14,706 nt of DNA from Spirochaetaceae bacterium (lineage in GTDB: Bacteria; Spirochaetota; Spirochaetia; B11-G9), in contig JAUVLL010000036.1 of assembly GCA_030600745.1 (NCBI GenBank), forward strand, positions 1 to 14,706, written 5' to 3'. Below, in pieces: positions 13,551 through 14,706 of the stretch (its first letter is position 1; each line of letters opens with the position of its first letter). Position numbers and translations under genes: made by a program. The notes below the pieces were generated by a model. That model did not search any database. It was not told the DNA's origin and saw only the letters and a program-made list of their open reading frames with translations.

Positions 13551-14706
13551 ATGTCATTTGATCTTAAGAAAAAGGAAATTCTTGATAAAACAAGTATAGT
13601 AGAAGTGGTTTCTGAGTATGTAAGTTTAAAACAAAAAGGGAATATGTATTGGGGGCTCTGTCCCTTTCATAATGAAAAAACACCTTCATTTTCAGTCACA
13701 GAAGAGAAAAATATGTTTTATTGTTTCGGATGCCATAAAGGGGGGAATGTTTTTGATTTTCTAATTGAAATTGAAAATCTTTCGTTTTTCGATGCATTTA
13801 AACAATTAGCTGAAAAAGCAGGAGTTGAAATTGATACAAATAAGGAAAGTCCGGAAGACAAATATAAAATAGCACTTTTAGGCCTTTATAATAAAATTGC
13901 AGGAAGTTTTAACTATATTCTTTTAAACAAAGATTACGGGCAAAATGCAAGAGAATATTTAGATAAAAGAGGTATTACAGAGGTAACAATTAGAACTTTT
14001 AATTTAGGATATGCTCCTTCAGAAAGGTTCTGGCTGTATGATTTCCTTCTAGCCAGGAATTATTCAGAAGGATTTTTGTCTAAATCGGGAATATTTTCGA
14101 AAAAAAATAATAGAATATCTCTTTTCAGCAATCGTATTATGTTTCCAATCACTAATATCCAACAGGATACTATTGCCTTTAGCGGCAGGAAATTAAAAGA
14201 GAATGATTGGGGAGGGAAATATATTAATTCTCCTGAAACAAGTATATATAAAAAAGGGGAAACTATTTTTGGTATTCATACTGCAGTGAAAGAAATAAGA
14301 AGAAAGAAAGAATTTGTACTCGTTGAAGGTAATTTTGATGTTTTAGCATTTTATCAGTCAGATGTAAGAAATGTGGTTGCCCCTCTTGGTACAGCATTTA
14401 CTGAGAAACAGGCTAAGTATTTAAAACGTTATGCTTCAAGGTGTTTAATGATTTTTGATTCGGATATGGCAGGTATTGAAGCTACTCTGAAGACAGCGGT
14501 AATACTTGAGAAATATGGGATTACAAATTATGTTATATCTTTGCCAAAAGGAAAAGATCCCTCTGAGATACTTGAAAAAGAAGGCCCGGAGGCGTTGAAT
14601 AAATTGACAAAATATCCTATAAATACATTTGAGTACCTTGTAAAAAGGGCAATTGAGCGTTTTGATATTAAAAATTCTGAAGGGAAGGAATCAGTTTTTC
14701 AATTCG
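13551..14706 (+). CDS. dnaG: DNA primase DnaG, 5' part (385 codons)
   Basis: Synthesises RNA primers at the replication fork together with DnaB helicase. The open frame runs from ATG 13551 off the window end without a stop. The N-terminal zinc-binding domain has C37 and H40 (CPFH) and C58 and C61 (CFGC). The catalytic core includes YLDKRGI, IMFPI and FSGRKL. The TOPRIM metal site shows VEGNFDV, FDSDMAG and PKGKDPSE, so the acidic residues are in place; EGNFDV stands where EGYMDV is common. The C-terminal DnaB-binding domain lies beyond the window. The ATG is 12 bases after the mltG stop, with AGGA (13537-13540) at 10 bases as ribosome binding site, and it is probably in the same transcript. 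It is the expected partner of mltG in this order. Confidence 0.96.
   Translation, partial: MSFDLKKKEILDKTSIVEVVSEYVSLKQKGNMYWGLCPFHNEKTPSFSVTEEKNMFYCFGCHKGGNVFDFLIEIENLSFFDAFKQLAEKAGVEIDTNKESPEDKYKIALLGLYNKIAGSFNYILLNKDYGQNAREYLDKRGITEVTIRTFNLGYAPSERFWLYDFLLARNYSEGFLSKSGIFSKKNNRISLFSNRIMFPITNIQQDTIAFSGRKLKENDWGGKYINSPETSIYKKGETIFGIHTAVKEIRRKKEFVLVEGNFDVLAFYQSDVRNVVAPLGTAFTEKQAKYLKRYASRCLMIFDSDMAGIEATLKTAVILEKYGITNYVISLPKGKDPSEILEKEGPEALNKLTKYPINTFEYLVKRAIERFDIKNSEGKESVFQF

Noticed and set aside
1..14706. CRISPR array, insertion sequence, prophage or attachment sites
   Set aside because: I saw no short direct-repeat array with spacers, transposase, integrase or terminal inverted repeats; the tRNA genes are not flanked by a duplicated 3' end in this window.

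Overview
This is an A+T-rich, densely packed stretch of bacterial chromosome with short intergenic gaps, several stop/start overlaps and non-ATG starts. I infer a spirochaete (Treponema/Spirochaeta-like). The reasons are the mltG-dnaG order, the giant signal-peptide/FlgD-like-Ig/OmpA protein, the lineage-specific look of the unrecognised proteins, and tRNA genes without encoded CCA. The inference rests on recognition only; no search was run. I see no insertion sequence, prophage, CRISPR array or other mobile DNA, and no gap longer than 300 bases without a gene.

Layout. Bases 1-2903 (+): the tail of an unrecognised protein, thiamine pyrophosphokinase (GTG start), and a 585-residue unrecognised protein (TTG start, 4-base overlap), forming one tight transcription unit. 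Bases 2918-4721 (-): a HAD-superfamily hydrolase followed by a membrane-anchored SPFH/band-7-like protein. This unit converges on the first, with a hairpin at the junction. Bases 4784-6297 (+): a small three-helix membrane protein, AroH-type chorismate mutase and type I methionine aminopeptidase, divergent from the HAD unit. Bases 6294-6571 (+): a tRNA-Thr(UGU)/tRNA-Tyr(GUA) pair with a promoter whose -35 box contains the map stop codon, closed by a strong intrinsic terminator.

Bases 6613-14706 (+): a YkgJ-type cysteine-cluster protein, a metallo-beta-lactamase-fold hydrolase, a 64-residue unrecognised protein, a 1426-residue envelope protein, the endolytic transglycosylase MltG, and the 5' part of dnaG (primase), which runs off the window.

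How the genes fit together. Much of the window is housekeeping: cofactor salvage, aromatic synthesis, N-terminal Met removal, tRNAs and replication priming. The envelope theme is the interesting part. The giant protein pairs a possible outer-membrane N-terminal domain with eight Ig-like domains and a C-terminal OmpA-like domain, and sits directly before the peptidoglycan-terminating enzyme MltG. Its Ig array is built from a two-domain unit of 209-211 residues repeated three times, and the OmpA-like domain lacks the usual diaminopimelate-contacting Asp. I found no convincing multi-gene novel system. The best leads are this protein, the HAD/SPFH pair and the 585-residue protein.
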